Assembly (NCBI RefSeq): GCF_000733925.1
Contig: NZ_JPOO01000001.1
Coordinates: forward strand, 2,046,001-2,110,000
Origin: Arenibacter algicola
Lineage (GTDB): Bacteria; Bacteroidota; Bacteroidia; Flavobacteriales; Flavobacteriaceae
Reading direction: 5' to 3'
DNA length: 64,000 nt
Translations under genes and position numbers: made by a program
The notes under the pieces: model-generated
Told to the model about the DNA's origin: nothing
What the model saw: the letters and a program-made list of their open reading frames with translations, nothing else
Database searches by the model: none
Shown here: piece by piece, positions 18,502-28,127 of the stretch
How positions within the stretch are numbered: position 1 is the first letter of the stretch
Layout of the letters: each line of letters starts with the position of its first letter

Positions 18502-19830
18502 CTATAATTTTGGCTCCCAGCCATCTTGGTATTCCCTTTTCCAGTAAGACATGGCTTCATCATCATCTTTAACCTTACCTGTGGTAGGGTTGATATGGAT
18601 GGTCCTGCCTACATTTTGTGCAATATTTCCTAAATGACAGAGCATGGTGGAAATACTGGCATCATTGATATCGGAATTCAGGGAAGTGTCCTGACGAATG
18701 GCACTGAAGAAATTATGGATGTGGTTTACATCCAGTCCGCCCATACCCACGGTATTGGTGGTTTCACTTTCAACCCCTTCTTCCACTTTTTTGATCAGGC
18801 TGCCATCCAAATTATAAAGATTGTAATCGTTTCGGCTAAGGGTTATCATTCCCTTGCTACCATAAATGGTAATTCCCCTGCCAGGTTGATCCGGTTTAAT
18901 AAGTCCACGGCTATGACCTGTCCAGGTAATAAATTTATCATCTGCATATTTATAGGTTACCTGTTGGTTGTCCACAAACTCCCAATCATCCTTGAAGGTA
19001 TATTTACCGCCAAATGAGGTTACACTTTCAGGAAGGTCTACCCCTAATGCCCAACGGCATATATCAATTTCATGGGTACCATTGTTGTGAATTTCCCCTG
19101 TTCCCCAGGTACGGAACCAGTGCCAGTTGTAGGGATGAATATTGTCTCGGTAATCTTCCCTAGGGGCCGGTCCCTGCCATAGATCCCAGTCCAATGTGTT
19201 TGGAACCGCTATTTTATTCCCAATTCCAATAGAACCTCTATTGCTGGAATAATAGGCCTCACCTTTGTAGACTTCCCCAATAATCCCCTCACGGATCTCT
19301 TTAACGGCCAATGCGGAACTTTGGGCGGAACGCTGTTGGTTTCCCATTTGTACCTTTAGGCCATATTTCTTTTGGGCGGCAACCAAGAGCTCATTTTCGT
19401 GCGGATTGTGGCTACATGGCTTTTCTACATAAACATGTTTCCCTGCTTGTAGGGCCATGATGGCCATAGGGGCATGCCAATGTTCCGGTGTAGCTATGAA
19501 AACGGCATCAACATTTTTATCTTCCAAAATTTTTCTAAAATCTTTTTCTACTTTTGGGATATAACCAATATTTTTCTTGCACCATACATTGTGTTCCTCC
19601 AGGATCTTGTCATCCACATCGCAACTGTAAAGTACTTTGGCATTGGGGTCTTGGTTTATGGCAACGAAGTGGGCCTTTGCCCTACTTCTTACCCCGATTA
19701 CCGCAACATTAATTTTGTCGTTGGCCCCTAAAATATTACTGTACCCCATACTTGGCATTATTAGGCCTCCCAAGCTAAGAGCAGCACTGCCCGCTGCCGT
19801 TTTTTTAATAAAATCTCTTCTAGTTTTCAT
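18502..19830 (-). CDS. Gfo/Idh/MocA family oxidoreductase with Tat signal
   Basis: 442 residues. The N-terminus KTRRDFIKKTAAGSAALSL is a twin-arginine signal, so the protein is exported folded, presumably with its NAD(P) bound. The Rossmann fold starts with INVAVIGVRSRAKAHF, and the family EKP motif is in VYVEKPCSHNPHE. The C-terminal domain has the substrate-facing WHWFRTWGTGEIHNNGTHEID segment. Members oxidise or epimerise sugars and cyclitols, several through 3-keto intermediates. The gene starts directly after the stop of the DUF1080 gene, a pairing that suggests 3-keto-sugar chemistry in the periplasm. Confidence 0.92.
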   Translation of the reverse strand: MKTRRDFIKKTAAGSAALSLGGLIMPSMGYSNILGANDKINVAVIGVRSRAKAHFVAINQDPNAKVLYSCDVDDKILEEHNVWCKKNIGYIPKVEKDFRKILEDKNVDAVFIATPEHWHAPMAIMALQAGKHVYVEKPCSHNPHENELLVAAQKKYGLKVQMGNQQRSAQSSALAVKEIREGIIGEVYKGEAYYSSNRGSIGIGNKIAVPNTLDWDLWQGPAPREDYRDNIHPYNWHWFRTWGTGEIHNNGTHEIDICRWALGVDLPESVTSFGGKYTFKDDWEFVDNQQVTYKYADDKFITWTGHSRGLIKPDQPGRGITIYGSKGMITLSRNDYNLYNLDGSLIKKVEEGVESETTNTVGMGGLDVNHIHNFFSAIRQDTSLNSDINDASISTMLCHLGNIAQNVGRTIHINPTTGKVKDDDEAMSYWKREYQDGWEPKL

Positions 19831-21222
19831 TTATTCGCTTTTGTTTATTCTTTTAATTTTGATGTTTTTGAAACTTACCAGATCTCCGTGATCTTGAAGA
19901 AGGATGTGTCCTTCATCTCCCTCACCAAAATTTGGCCATTTTACGTATTTACTTTCGGATACCAATTTGCGATAGTCATCGCTTTTTCTTTCATATTCCA
20001 AAACTTTGGTCCCATTTAACCAATGTTCAACGTGGTTGTTGATCGATTTGATATGGGCAGTATTCCATTCCCCGATAGGGTTGATGGGTTTGTTCGGGTC
20101 TGCCTGTATAAGATCGTATAAGGAAGCTACCGTTCTACTGCCATCATGATTGCCCAGTTTGGCATCTGGGTGGCGGGCATCGTCCAGGATTTGATATTCC
20201 AGACCTATGGAAGAGCCTGGACCTTTGTTAATATCGGTATTTACGTAATATTTTATGCCGCTATTGCCCCCTTCGGTAAGTTTGAAATCGACTTTTAATT
20301 CAAAATCTCCATATAGGTCGGTGGTTACTATATCGCCACCAGCTGCAGATTCTTCTCCGCCAGAAGCCAATACAGTAAGCAGGCCGTCCTTAATTTCCCA
20401 GCCTATTTCTGGAAAATCATCCAAACGGGCACCTCTCCAACCTTTGGTGGTTTCCCCGTCCCATAATAATTTCCAGCCGTCCTTTTCTTCCCCTATGGTT
20501 AATTTGTTCTTGGTGTTTATGGGGGTCAAAGGAGATTTTCTGGAATAGGCTTCCAGGTTGTCCGTAAGTATTTTAACGTTTTTCCAAACAATTTGTGTTC
20601 CTTCTGTTTTGTCTTTTCCTATCCCATGCACCTGTAGGGCAATAAAGCCACTAGCAGTTTTGTCATCTATAAGATAGGCAGCAGGTACGTCATTGATCCA
20701 AGTCTTTATAGTGTCTCCAATGGCTTCGATCCTGTAGTGGTTCCAATCATTTTGTTTAAATGCCTGTTGTGCTTTAGGGTTATTGTCCAACGGATTTAAC
20801 CAGCCTCTTCTCGCTTCGTCAAAGATACCGGCACTCCAAGCTCTTTCTGATGGGTCTATTTCAACCTGGTAGCCATGTACTCGGCCGTCCATGTATGTTG
20901 GAAGGCTGTTGCTTCTGATCTGGATACCGGAATTCATGGAGGGATCTACTTTATAGTCCAATTCTAAAATGAAATCACCGTACATTTCGTTTGTAGTCAT
21001 AAAGGAGTTGGGAGTGTTGTGAACTGTGGTTCCAACAATAGTACCATCAACTACTTCATATTTTGCTACTCCACCTTTTTGGTTCCAACCGTTCAAGGTC
21101 TTGCCATCAAAGAGATTTACCCATGGGGTGTTGTCCTTTTCTGTTCCTGCACAACCTATTAATATGAAAGCTAGTAGTGTAGCGGAGAATAAGGTAGATG
21201 GGAGTTTTGGTCGTAATTTCAT
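19831..21222 (-). CDS. Double DUF1080 (3-keto-disaccharide hydrolase-like) lipoprotein
   Basis: 463 residues with a lipoprotein signal ending LIGCAG (Cys24). Two concanavalin-like DUF1080 domains follow: about residues 30-225 (WVNLFDGKTLNGWNQKGG at its start) and about 240-458 (LLWDGETTKGWRGARLDDFP at its start), each ending with a strand pattern such as GxIxLQxHG. DUF1080 proteins have been linked to cleavage of 3-keto-glycosides. It is the first gene of a pair with the Gfo/Idh/MocA oxidoreductase and has no spacing to it. Substrate not known. Confidence 0.9.
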   Translation of the reverse strand: MKLRPKLPSTLFSATLLAFILIGCAGTEKDNTPWVNLFDGKTLNGWNQKGGVAKYEVVDGTIVGTTVHNTPNSFMTTNEMYGDFILELDYKVDPSMNSGIQIRSNSLPTYMDGRVHGYQVEIDPSERAWSAGIFDEARRGWLNPLDNNPKAQQAFKQNDWNHYRIEAIGDTIKTWINDVPAAYLIDDKTASGFIALQVHGIGKDKTEGTQIVWKNVKILTDNLEAYSRKSPLTPINTKNKLTIGEEKDGWKLLWDGETTKGWRGARLDDFPEIGWEIKDGLLTVLASGGEESAAGGDIVTTDLYGDFELKVDFKLTEGGNSGIKYYVNTDINKGPGSSIGLEYQILDDARHPDAKLGNHDGSRTVASLYDLIQADPNKPINPIGEWNTAHIKSINNHVEHWLNGTKVLEYERKSDDYRKLVSESKYVKWPNFGEGDEGHILLQDHGDLVSFKNIKIKRINKSE

Positions 21223-21338
21223 TTTTTTAATCCTATTTTTTTTAATGTTAGCTTGAAAGGTATAAAAAAGTGATTAAATATTGCCCTAATACACTAAAAT
21301 TGGCCTGATTGTTATATTAAAAATGCACATAAAAAAAT

Positions 21339-21364
21339 GGCCGACACACTTGATGCTGTCGGCC
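21339..21364 (-). terminator. Terminator of msrA
   Basis: GGCCGACA (21339-21346) pairs with TGTCGGCC (21357-21364) over a 10-base loop. On the minus strand the stem is followed by a T-run (positions 21337-21331), as expected for transcription ending after msrA. Confidence 0.7.
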
Positions 21365-21441
21365 TAATTGTAAATTCTAAATATTCTTCTTGTTACAACA
21401 GTTAGTAACTACTAAGGATTGACTCCATGAAATAGTATATA

Positions 21442-22104
21442 TTAATGGGCCTGATCTTTTAATAATTCCGGAAATTTAGCTTGAAATCGTTTCAACCTTG
21501 GTACCGATACGTTTAAGATATAGGAGTTGTTGGGATTGTTTTTTTCATAATCTTGGTGATAGTCTTCCGCATCGTAAAAAATTTTAAAGGATTTTACTTC
21601 CGTAACTATAGGAGCTGAATAGACTTTTTCTTTTTGCAGTTGTGAAATGTAGTCGTTAATTATCTTCTTTTCACTATCGTTTTTATAAAAGGCTATAGAT
21701 CTGTATTGGGCACCTTTGTCCGGACCCTGCCGGTTTAAGGTAGTGGGATCATGGGAGCCGAAAAATACTTTTACCAAGGTTTCAAAAGAAACAAGCTTTG
21801 GGTCGTAGTACACTTCAACTGCCTCTGCATGTGTAGTGCGCCCGTAACCTACGTCCTCGTAAGTCGGGTTTTTTTCTTTGCCGCCAGAATAACCGGAGAC
21901 CACTTCCTTTACACCCTTTACACTTTCAAAAATAGCTTCCACACACCAAAAACAACCGCTGGCAAAATAGGCCGTTTCATATTGTTGGAGTTCATTGGGG
22001 GTGAGTGCAATAATTTCTTGCTTTTGTTCCGATTTGGTTTTGGATTGACAGCTGATTGCGGAAAATCCCAAAATAGTAAATAGGGTAATCTGTAAAAGTC
22101 TCAT
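21442..22104 (-). CDS. msrA: Peptide-methionine (S)-S-oxide reductase MsrA, lipoprotein form
   Basis: 220 residues. The N-terminus has a lipoprotein signal (FTILGFSAISCQSK, Cys at about 19), so this copy probably acts in the periplasm on oxidised envelope proteins. The catalytic motif GCFWCVEAIF contains the reactive Cys. VVSGYSGG, the Glu/Asp and Tyr residues around it, and FYDAEDYHQDYEKNN complete the family pattern. No MsrB domain is fused. It appears monocistronic, ending at the hairpin at 21339-21364. Confidence 0.94.
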   Translation of the reverse strand: MRLLQITLFTILGFSAISCQSKTKSEQKQEIIALTPNELQQYETAYFASGCFWCVEAIFESVKGVKEVVSGYSGGKEKNPTYEDVGYGRTTHAEAVEVYYDPKLVSFETLVKVFFGSHDPTTLNRQGPDKGAQYRSIAFYKNDSEKKIINDYISQLQKEKVYSAPIVTEVKSFKIFYDAEDYHQDYEKNNPNNSYILNVSVPRLKRFQAKFPELLKDQAH

Positions 22105-22470
22105 AGATAAATTTCTTAACGTTATTATGTTCTATTTTCTTGGTAGCACCAACTTAGGTTATGCCAAAATTATACAACTACAAAAATCTTGCCTTTATAA
22201 AGGTAAGACAGTTTTACCAAAAGTATGTTTTACATATACTTTATCCTTTAGTGTTTGTTATTCAAAAATACTTACGGATTTCCTGCTTAAAAGTTTTAAA
22301 ATATCAATTTTATTTTTGAGACCCATATTTAAAAGTGTATAGCCCTAATGGTGCTGTATTGGTTCATTCGACTAACGAAGGCATGCACGGATAATCTAAG
22401 AAAGGCCTTAATTCGAATTGCTAGTCCAATCTCATCCTGAATTTACTAAGATTATTACTACAATTATTGA
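22105..22470. other. Intergenic region upstream of the duplicated small-protein genes
   Basis: About 365 AT-rich bases. A 71-codon frame at 22127-22342 has no family resemblance, signal or sensible composition, and I do not call it a gene. The msrA promoter should lie at the left edge. Confidence 0.4.
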
Positions 22471-22924
22471 ATGAATGTGGCTTTAAGGTGCTTTAATCTT
22501 GTAAGATTTACCGATTAAATACCATTAATATCGATTAGCGTTTTCTAGTCCGGTTTTCACTCACCGAACATTTCCTGCACTTAATCGGGAGATTTGTCAG
22601 ATACCGAAAAATAAGGGGGTTTAAACGATTTGTGGACTGTACAGGGGTGCATGTGGCGTTAAATTTACATAACAAAACAACGCATCATGAAAACGCTTTT
22701 AACTTTAATCTTTGTTCTTTTTATCGGAGTAGCTGCACAAGCAAACACTGTTGGACAGGAAGTGAAAGTTGAAACTGTTACCATGAGTATTGTTACTTCT
22801 ACCGAAAATGAAGTTTCCCTAAAAAACGAAAACAAGGTAGCACGTTTGTACATGTTCAAAAATTCTAGGGTAAAAAAAGAATTGTCTTTCTCTACTAAAT
22901 TGAACAAAGCTAAATTGGCTTAAT
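22471..22924 (+). repeat. Direct repeat copy 1: 216-bp leader plus small-protein gene
   Basis: This 454-bp stretch recurs at 23179-23632 with an offset of exactly 708 bp and no indel. By hand alignment I count nine mismatches in the 216 leader bases and three in the 237 coding bases. Homology breaks off abruptly right after the stop codon and just before the ATGAATGTGG at the left. Confidence 0.9.
22687..22923 (+). CDS. Small secreted protein, copy 1 (78 aa)
   Basis: 78 residues. A clear signal peptide (MKTLLTLIFVLFIGVAAQAN, cleavage likely after AQA) precedes a mature part of about 58 residues rich in Val, Lys, Glu and Asn, ending in LNKAKLA. No cysteines and no recognised domain. It differs from the second copy at only two residues (Asn/Ser in TENEVS and Leu/Val in VSLKNEN). 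The very high conservation of the leader suggests either recent duplication or a functional leader. Function unknown; it resembles short exported proteins seen in many Flavobacteriaceae. Confidence 0.75.
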   Translation: MKTLLTLIFVLFIGVAAQANTVGQEVKVETVTMSIVTSTENEVSLKNENKVARLYMFKNSRVKKELSFSTKLNKAKLA

Positions 22925-23178
22925 ATTTCGGTGCAACGGAATCGGTAAGGAGAGGATATCTTCTCATACCAGAATTAAATCTATCCAGTCAAACTTTTGA
23001 TTACAACTCTTTTTGTTTGCTTTTAAGTTATAGCTAGTTATGAGCGGCCATGGATGATGTAACTAAAACAGCTTCAAATTCTAAGAGCATTCGGGCATCG
23101 GTTATAAATAGAGTCGTTTGGCGGGCGAGTCCACTTAAAGCTTTGTTTAAATTATAAGTTTTATACTACAAAATTTGA
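22925..23178. other. Spacer between the two duplicated units
   Basis: About 250 bases with no coding frame and no similarity to the repeats. No clear terminator hairpin with a U-run was found. Confidence 0.4.
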
Positions 23179-23632
23179 ATGAATGTGGCTTTAGGCGGCT
23201 TTGATCGTGTAAGATTTATCGATTAAATACCATTAATATCGATTAGCGTTTTCTAGTCCGGTTTTCACTCACCGAACATTTCCTGCACTTAATCGGGAGA
23301 TTTGTCAGATACCGAAAAATAAGGGGGTTTAAACGATTTGTGACCTATACAGGGGTGCATGTGGCGTTAAATTTACATAACAAAACAACGCATCATGAAA
23401 ACGCTTTTAACTTTAATCTTTGTTCTTTTTATCGGAGTAGCTGCACAAGCAAACACTGTTGGACAGGAAGTGAAAGTTGAAACTGTTACCATGAGTATTG
23501 TTACTTCTACCGAAAGTGAAGTTTCCGTAAAAAACGAAAACAAGGTAGCACGTTTGTATATGTTCAAAAATTCTAGGGTAAAAAAAGAATTGTCTTTCTC
23601 TACTAAATTGAACAAAGCTAAATTGGCTTAAT
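23179..23632 (+). repeat. Direct repeat copy 2: 216-bp leader plus small-protein gene
   Basis: Second copy of the 454-bp unit described at 22471. The leader contains the conserved block with TCGATTAGCG, CCGGTTTTCACTCACCGAAC and TTAATCGGGAGATTTGTC, all unchanged between the copies. Confidence 0.9.
23395..23631 (+). CDS. Small secreted protein, copy 2 (78 aa)
   Basis: Near-identical paralogue of the gene at 22687: same signal peptide and length, with two amino-acid changes in the mature part (TESEVSVKNEN). The gene is intact, which argues that both copies are used or that the duplication is young. It is convergent with the permease gene, whose stop lies 50 bases away. No recognised domain. Confidence 0.75.
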   Translation: MKTLLTLIFVLFIGVAAQANTVGQEVKVETVTMSIVTSTESEVSVKNENKVARLYMFKNSRVKKELSFSTKLNKAKLA

Positions 23633-23681
23633 CAAATCAATTTCTTTTAAACGGCACATATATTCTTAATGGAATTCAATG

Positions 23682-24995
23682 TTATTGGGAATTTTTTATT
23701 TTTTTCCAAATCTTGTCCTTAAGTAAATAAATAAAGGTTAGGATCACCAAATAGACCCCAAATCCGATAAACTCCTGGCGTTCGAGGTTGGATAACAACC
23801 AAACAATAATAATTACCGATAGTATCGGGACTAGGTAGCCTCCGGGTATCCTAAATTCTTTTGAAGTTGGTTTCGCCTTTTTTCTTCTCTGTTTAATTAC
23901 TGAAAGTGTTACTCCCAAATAGACCAGTAAAATGGATGCACTGGAAATAATGGCCATTTGTTGAAATCCACCAAAGGAGGCCAATAAAAATCCCGAGGTG
24001 GCATAGGCAATTATTGCAATGTAGGGAGTGGAAAATCTGTCGTGGACTTTAGAGAGAGGACTTAGGGGCAATACATTATCTTTAGAAGCCCTAAATAAGA
24101 TTCTGGGAATGCTCAAAATTTCACTGCTTAAATTTCCGAGCATGGAAATAGCTGCTCCAATGGTCATAATAGTAAAGCCTATGGGGCCAAAAACCTGATC
24201 GGCAACAAAGCTAAGGGGATTTTCCTTATTGGTGGCCAAAGATGCCCCAAGTACACCTAAGGAAACTGCTTGAATAAGGATATAAAGAATTAAAACGCCG
24301 ACAACACTTATAAATATTGCTTTGGGAATATTTTTAGCTGGATCCTTGACCTCCCCACTAATGGATAGACCCGACTCTGCACCTTGAAAGGCAAAAAATA
24401 GAATAAGTGATATTTTACCAATATCTTCAATGCTAGCAATGGAATTTATAGAAAGATGATCCAAGGATACTTCCCCCCATGAAAAAATAACCAACAGTAA
24501 TAGTGGGATTAGTTTGATAATGGTAATGGTCTTTACCACAAGCATTCCTTCTTTTATTCCCCTTACATTGATATACCCCAATATGCCAAATAGGATAATA
24601 AAAAACAATATTCTGAGGGTGTTCGATTTAAAAACGGGAAACATAGTTCCAATAATATCCACAAGGGCGTTGGCTACGGCCGCATCTGCCGAAGTTGCGG
24701 ATAGAACAAATAAGATAACCGTAAGAAAACCAAAATAAGGCCCGAATGAGGTTTCTATATAGGTATATGCCCCACCTGAAGAGGTTACTTTACTGCCAAT
24801 TTCGGCAAAACAGAGCATTACCAACGTAATTAGTAGGCCACAGAATAAGTAAGCGAAAATACTGGAGGATCCTAGTCCGGCCGCAACAATAGCAGGTAAT
24901 GCAAATATTCCGGCCCCGATCATAATATTGACAAGATTGGCACTAAGCCCCATAGCACCTACCTCCCTCTTTAAGTGTTCATTGGTTTCCTCCAT
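23682..24995 (-). CDS. APC family amino-acid permease
   Basis: About 437 residues from the Met at 24995 (the frame opens at 25055, but MEETNEHLKREVGAMGL fits the usual short cytoplasmic N-terminus better). Twelve hydrophobic segments are visible. The first helix carries the unwound substrate-binding GAGIFALPA motif typical of amino acid-polyamine-organocation carriers, and FAFQGAESGLSISGEVKDPAKNIPKAI (helix 6 and loop, given here as the ESGLSISGEVKDP signature) supports an amino-acid substrate. Substrate specificity cannot be read. Divergent from the PAS kinase. Confidence 0.92.
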   Translation of the reverse strand: MEETNEHLKREVGAMGLSANLVNIMIGAGIFALPAIVAAGLGSSSIFAYLFCGLLITLVMLCFAEIGSKVTSSGGAYTYIETSFGPYFGFLTVILFVLSATSADAAVANALVDIIGTMFPVFKSNTLRILFFIILFGILGYINVRGIKEGMLVVKTITIIKLIPLLLLVIFSWGEVSLDHLSINSIASIEDIGKISLILFFAFQGAESGLSISGEVKDPAKNIPKAIFISVVGVLILYILIQAVSLGVLGASLATNKENPLSFVADQVFGPIGFTIMTIGAAISMLGNLSSEILSIPRILFRASKDNVLPLSPLSKVHDRFSTPYIAIIAYATSGFLLASFGGFQQMAIISSASILLVYLGVTLSVIKQRRKKAKPTSKEFRIPGGYLVPILSVIIIVWLLSNLERQEFIGFGVYLVILTFIYLLKDKIWKKIKNSQ

Positions 24996-25477
24996 TGATC
25001 TATGATTGGTTTTAAAGGAGCTATGTTTAAGTGTATAAAAAAGGGGGTATGCCAATATAGTGATTTTAAGGGTAATAAATATTAGAGTTAAAATTGTGTT
25101 ACGGAATATTGATCCATCCCTGATATTCCAAAAATTCCTGAATTGATTGAATGTTACGTTTTAATGATGCTTACAGCTTAATTTTATCCTATTCACGGAT
25201 TTGGACCTTGGAATCGCTTGATTTTTTAGATAACCTACTTAAAAATGGCTAAATAGCAACGCATGTTTATTGTCTTTGACGTATGTAGGAAAAATATACT
25301 AATTTTAACAAATGGGCATAAATTTTGAATCATGTGATTGAAATTTATGGCCATATGCAACTATTTTGGCCTGTAATTGGTAGGGAATGTAATGGTTGTA
25401 ACAGTTGTATAAGCTAATTTGCTAGGGCCATTAAATATTAACTTTAGGAATTTTTTATAAATCTTAGGGAGTTGAAT
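24996..25477. other. Divergent intergenic region
   Basis: About 480 bases between the permease and the soluble kinase; AT-rich, no coding frame beyond the disputed N-terminal extension of the permease. It must contain both promoters, but I find no convincing TAnnTTTG box with a -33 partner. Confidence 0.4.
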
Positions 25478-28120
25478 ATGTCTAAAAGGGAATCTGAACA
25501 ACGAGAACAGTATAATAAAATCTTTATTGAACAAGCCCCCACTGCCATTGCAATGTTGGACAAGGATATGCGCTATATAGCAGTATCCCAACGTTGGATC
25601 ACGGATTATAAAATGCAAGGCAAGGAAATAATTGGCCAGTCGCATTATGATCTATTCCCGGAAATAGGAGAAGATTGGAAAGCCAACCATCAAAAATGCC
25701 TTAATGGCGCCATTGATATTTGTGAGGAGGCACCCTTTAAACGTGCTGATGGATCAATACAATGGATATATTGGGATGTTCGGCCATGGTATGTTTCGGA
25801 GGGAGAGATAGGTGGTTTACTAATGCATACCGGAGATATAACACCTCAGAAGGAAAGGGAAAAGGAGAGGAACCGTATGTTGGAGATATTGGATAAAACC
25901 AGTGAGGTAGCTCGTTTAGGCATATGGGAAGTAGACTTGAAAAGGAATTCGATTTATTGGAGTCCGGTCGTTCGTGAAATACATGAGGTGGAGGAGAATT
26001 TTCAACCTAGCTTGGACACTGCCATAAATTTTTATAAGGAAGGCGAAAGTCGGGATTTAATACGGAAGTCGGTAGAAAAGGTAATTTCGAGGGGAGTCCC
26101 TTATGATGTAGAATTAGAACTTGTGACCGCCAAGGGTAATTCCATTTGGGTGAGGTCTGTAGGCAATGGCGAATTTGAGGACGGAGTATGCGTTCGGCTT
26201 TATGGCATATTTCAGGATATAAATCATAGAAAACTTTCTGAAATGGCACTCAATAAGGCCAATGCCGAATTAAAGGCCATATTCAATTCCAAGTCGGTTG
26301 CCATAATCACAACGAATGATAAAGGGATTATAAATCATTTCAACCATGGAGCTGAGTATTTATTGGGTTATTCAGCTGATGAAATTGTAGGTGCAAAAAT
26401 GCCTTTTGTATTTGTGAAGATGGAGGAGGTAGAAAGATTTAGGCAGGATATGTTCCAAAAATATGGCAAGGATTCATTTAAGGGGTTGGCGGAAAATAAC
26501 GAATTTGATGTTAGGGAATGGACCTATATTAAGAAAGATGGCACTAAAATTACGGTTCAGGTAACCATATCGGCCATTAAAAATGGGGATGGGGAAATAA
26601 TAGGAACTTTAAATGTAGCCTCCGATATTACTGCTATTAAGAATGTGGAGAACGAGCTATTGCGAAAAAATCAGGTTCTTAATTTTGCCGAACGTCTAAC
26701 AATGATCGGGAACTGGCAATGGAATACAGTTACCAATGAGGTGAGATGGTCTTCCAATTTATATAAGATTTTTAATATTGATGAAGAGACTCTGTTGACT
26801 TATGATACCTATTTTTCATTTGTGCATCCAGAGGACAAGGAAATGGTGACAAATCATGTGCAATTTTCTTTGGAGGAAAAAAAATTTCCGGATCTATTAC
26901 ATCGAATCAAGTTAAGGGATGGCACGGTGAAAAATATTCAGCTATTGGCAGAAATTATAACGAATGACGCAGGTGATGTAACTGAGTTGGTGGGCACATG
27001 CCAGGATGTAACGGAACAGCGGATGGCGGAAATAAAATTTCGGGGTCTGTTGGAATCAGCTCCCGATGCCATGGTGATAGTCAATGAAGCTAGGAACATT
27101 CATATGATTAACAAGCAGGCGAAAAAATTATTCGGGTACAGCGCCCAGGAACTAATAGGTGAATCCGTAGAAATTCTCATACCTGAAGCCTATAGCGCCA
27201 AACATCTTGGCCAAAGGTCAGATTTCTTTGCCAACCCCAAAGCACGGCATATGGGGGAGGGAAAAGAATTATTCGCAATAAATAAAAAAGGAAAATCAAT
27301 CCCTATACAAATAAGTCTCAGCCCACTTAAAACGGAAGAAGGGGTATTGGTATCGGCGGCCATAAGGGATATTACCTCCCAAAAAATAGCAGAGAAAAAA
27401 ATATTGAAGGCCAAGGAGGAGTTAGAAGTCTTTGCTAAAAAATTGCTTGCCCAAAACACGAAACTGGCAGATTTTACCCAGATAACCTCACACAATTTAA
27501 GAGCTCCGGTGAGCAACCTTAATTCTCTTTTAGGGTTTTATAAACTTGCCCAAAGTGAGGAGGAGCGTGTGGATCTGTTCCAAAAATTGGAAAGCGTTGT
27601 CAACCATCTTACGTTAACACTCAATACTTTGGTAGAGGCTTTAAACATAAGGAAAGATAATAATGAGGATAAGCTGGAGAAAATTGAATTTCATTCGATG
27701 ATGGTTAAAACACAGGAAATACTTTCTGGCGAAATTATGAGAACTGGAGCCGTAATTAAAAGCGATTTTTCAAATTTACCCGATATTGCCTACAATAAAA
27801 TTTATTTAGAAAGTATTTTTCTTAACTTGGTTGGAAATGCCCTAAAATACAGGAGTGCGGATAGAGTACCTGAAATATATGTATCATCTGGAATTGAAAA
27901 TGGTAAAAAATTCTTGAAGGTTACTGATAATGGGCAAGGAATAAATTTAAAAAGGCATGGCCATAAATTGTTTGGTTTGAACAAGGTTTTTCATAGGCAT
28001 CCCGATGCTAGGGGAATTGGTTTGTTCATGACCAAAACGCAAGTCGAAGCGCATGGCGGGTCTATTTCGGCTGAAAGTGAAGTAAATGTGGGTACCACCT
28101 TTAATATTAATTTTAATTAG
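25478..28120 (+). CDS. Soluble multi-PAS sensor histidine kinase
   Basis: 880 residues from the ATG at 25478 (a TTG two codons earlier is less likely). There are no membrane segments, so it senses a cytoplasmic signal. At least five PAS/PAC modules precede the kinase core (about 8-125, 135-255, 262-390, 400-510 and 520-640). The phosphoacceptor region is TSHNLRAPVSNL (His near residue 670). The HATPase domain has NLVGNALKYRS, VTDNGQGI and GIGLFMTK. A CheY-like gene follows after seven bases and is the obvious partner. The C-terminal half is very similar to the membrane kinase at 3930-6536. Confidence 0.9.
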   Translation: MSKRESEQREQYNKIFIEQAPTAIAMLDKDMRYIAVSQRWITDYKMQGKEIIGQSHYDLFPEIGEDWKANHQKCLNGAIDICEEAPFKRADGSIQWIYWDVRPWYVSEGEIGGLLMHTGDITPQKEREKERNRMLEILDKTSEVARLGIWEVDLKRNSIYWSPVVREIHEVEENFQPSLDTAINFYKEGESRDLIRKSVEKVISRGVPYDVELELVTAKGNSIWVRSVGNGEFEDGVCVRLYGIFQDINHRKLSEMALNKANAELKAIFNSKSVAIITTNDKGIINHFNHGAEYLLGYSADEIVGAKMPFVFVKMEEVERFRQDMFQKYGKDSFKGLAENNEFDVREWTYIKKDGTKITVQVTISAIKNGDGEIIGTLNVASDITAIKNVENELLRKNQVLNFAERLTMIGNWQWNTVTNEVRWSSNLYKIFNIDEETLLTYDTYFSFVHPEDKEMVTNHVQFSLEEKKFPDLLHRIKLRDGTVKNIQLLAEIITNDAGDVTELVGTCQDVTEQRMAEIKFRGLLESAPDAMVIVNEARNIHMINKQAKKLFGYSAQELIGESVEILIPEAYSAKHLGQRSDFFANPKARHMGEGKELFAINKKGKSIPIQISLSPLKTEEGVLVSAAIRDITSQKIAEKKILKAKEELEVFAKKLLAQNTKLADFTQITSHNLRAPVSNLNSLLGFYKLAQSEEERVDLFQKLESVVNHLTLTLNTLVEALNIRKDNNEDKLEKIEFHSMMVKTQEILSGEIMRTGAVIKSDFSNLPDIAYNKIYLESIFLNLVGNALKYRSADRVPEIYVSSGIENGKKFLKVTDNGQGINLKRHGHKLFGLNKVFHRHPDARGIGLFMTKTQVEAHGGSISAESEVNVGTTFNINFN

Positions 28121-28127
28121 ATAGTAA

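Noticed and set aside
22127..22342. 71-codon plus-strand ORF downstream of the msrA start
   Set aside because: No signal, domain, homologue-like composition or partner; it lies in AT-rich divergent promoter DNA.
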